From Thermaceae bacterium (GTDB lineage Bacteria > Deinococcota > Deinococci > Deinococcales > Marinithermaceae): a stretch of 6,310 bases of DNA. This document shows positions 5,676-6,310 of this stretch, piece by piece; positions within the stretch are counted from its first letter, which is position 1; every line of letters begins with the position of its first letter. Both the position numbers and the translations under genes were made by a program. The DNA is taken from the NCBI GenBank assembly GCA_027053145.1, contig JALUED010000016.1:1-6310 (forward strand). The letters are read 5' to 3'. The notes beneath the pieces are model-generated. The model had not been told where the DNA came from and made no database searches. It saw only the letters and a program-made list of their open reading frames with translations.

Positions 5676-5681
5676 TTTTTT
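5664..5681 (+). terminator. Rho-independent terminator of rarA
   Basis: AGGCT (5664-5668), loop ACG, AGCCT (5672-5676), in a run of six T (5676-5681) on the plus strand. The stem is only 5 bp but GC-rich. It is built from the last two heptamer repeats, and its T run overlaps the polX stop codon. A looser AGGC...GCCT pair with CCTTTT after it (5627-5651) could be a first weak stop. Confidence 0.5.
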
Positions 5682-6310
5682 AACCCCGTACCGCTTTCGC
5701 CCACTCGAGGAGCTCTGCAAGCGTCCGGGTGTTCAAAACCTGCTCGGGCCCAAGCCAGGCCCGCTGGGCGTTGCCGACGGCAAGCTCCATGAAGCGCAGA
5801 TGGTCCTTTTGGTGGGCGTCGGTGGAGAGGGTGAAAAAGAGCCCGTATTCCCGAGCCCGCCGAGCCAGCACGTCGGGAAGGTCCATGCGGTCGTAGTAGC
5901 CGTCGATCTCGACCGCCTTGCCGAGTTCCTTCATCCGCGCGAAAATCTTCTCCCAGTCGGCCTTAATCGGCGCCCTGCGGCCGATCAAGCGGGCGGTGGG
6001 GTGGGCGAGGACGTGCACGTAGGGGTTTTCAATCGCCCTTAGGATCCGCTTCGTCATCGCCTCCTCGTCCATGGAAAAGCGCGAGTGGATGGAGACGAGC
6101 ACGAGCTCAAGCTCTGCAAGGACCTCGTCCGGGTAGTCGAGGGTGCCGTCCGGCAGGATGTCCACCTCGGCCCCGGCGATCAAGTAGGGCTTGCCGCCGG
6201 TCTTCTCGTTCACCCTTTGGATCTCGGCGATCCGCTCCTTCATCTTCTCCGGCGGCACCCCGCCCGCCACCCGCACCGCCGGCGAGTGGTCGGTGACCGC
6301 CAGGTACTCG
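5680..6310 (-). CDS. polX: DNA polymerase X (PolX), C-terminal PHP nuclease domain (5' partial)
   Basis: The frame stays open to the right edge, giving 209 visible C-terminal residues of a protein that is about 570 residues in bacteria. The GTG at 6276 is internal, because PHP motif residues lie upstream of it. Numbered from the first whole codon: TDHS at 6-9 (D7, H8), RVAGG at 13-17, GAEVD with E48 and D50, SIHSRF with H75, AHPTARLIGRR with H103, EIDGYYDR with E134, and STDAH with D164 and H166. These are the metal ligands of the PHP domain, which gives bacterial PolX its 3'-5' exonuclease and AP-endonuclease activities in base-excision repair and gap filling. The spacing and the GYYDRMDLPD segment match Thermus-type PolX. 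The polymerase half and the promoter are outside. A stand-alone PHP phosphatase is the alternative, less likely from the RVAGG and AHPTARLIGRR motifs. Confidence 0.5.
   Translation of the reverse strand, partial: EYLAVTDHSPAVRVAGGVPPEKMKERIAEIQRVNEKTGGKPYLIAGAEVDILPDGTLDYPDEVLAELELVLVSIHSRFSMDEEAMTKRILRAIENPYVHVLAHPTARLIGRRAPIKADWEKIFARMKELGKAVEIDGYYDRMDLPDVLARRAREYGLFFTLSTDAHQKDHLRFMELAVGNAQRAWLGPEQVLNTRTLAELLEWAKAVRG

Noticed and set aside
1..6310. A defence island or new multi-gene system linking AddA, RarA and PolX
   Set aside because: All three are ordinary chromosomal repair genes on separate transcription units, with metabolic and stress genes between them and no mobile or composition break.

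Overview
The window looks like chromosomal core DNA from a thermophile of the Deinococcus-Thermus group, most likely family Thermaceae. The genus cannot be fixed from here. The reasons are very high GC with G/C-rich third codon positions, tightly packed and overlapping genes, several promoters whose -10 box lies only 6 nt before a start codon (leaderless mRNAs, common in this phylum), and Thermus-like protein variants such as the PolX PHP segment. I see no phage genes, transposase, CRISPR array, rRNA or tRNA.

Layout, left to right. (1) 1-636 (+) is the C-terminal RecB-type nuclease domain of an AddA-like helicase-nuclease, cut by the left edge. (2) 523-2014 (-) is a compact operon: an atypical short-chain dehydrogenase, an OsmC-family protein and a small acidic helical protein of unknown function. 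The last gene overlaps the end of the nuclease gene tail to tail. (3) 2035-2361 (+) is a single-domain cupin, divergent from the operon. Both share a 20-bp gap with two overlapping -10 boxes. (4) 2333-2818 (-) is a GNAT acetyltransferase whose end overlaps the cupin gene. (5) 2895-3116 (-) is a cold-shock protein with its own terminator and probably its own promoter. (6) 3218-4291 (-) is a DnaJ with all four zinc-binding CxxCxGxG repeats but almost no G/F region, standing apart from dnaK/grpE. (7) 4339-5598 (+) is RarA/MgsA, divergent from dnaJ across a 47-bp gap with interlocked promoters. (8) 5599-5679 is a convergent gap with degenerate heptamer repeats that end in a terminator. (9) 5680-6310 (-) is the C-terminal PHP domain of a family X DNA polymerase (PolX), cut by the right edge.

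Functionally, three genome-maintenance genes (AddA-like, RarA, PolX) flank a stress and protein-quality block (OsmC, CSP, DnaJ) and a few small metabolic or unknown enzymes. Apart from the SDR-OsmC-small protein operon, the genes seem to be expressed separately, so I would not call the window one system. The points most worth a second look are the shared leaderless promoters, the heptamer repeats, the small operon protein with its antisense overlap, and the SDR lacking the usual catalytic Tyr and Lys. I found no convincing new multi-gene system. [Form note: the original answer gave no confidence values; the 0.5 in every feature is a placeholder required by the schema, not an estimate.]
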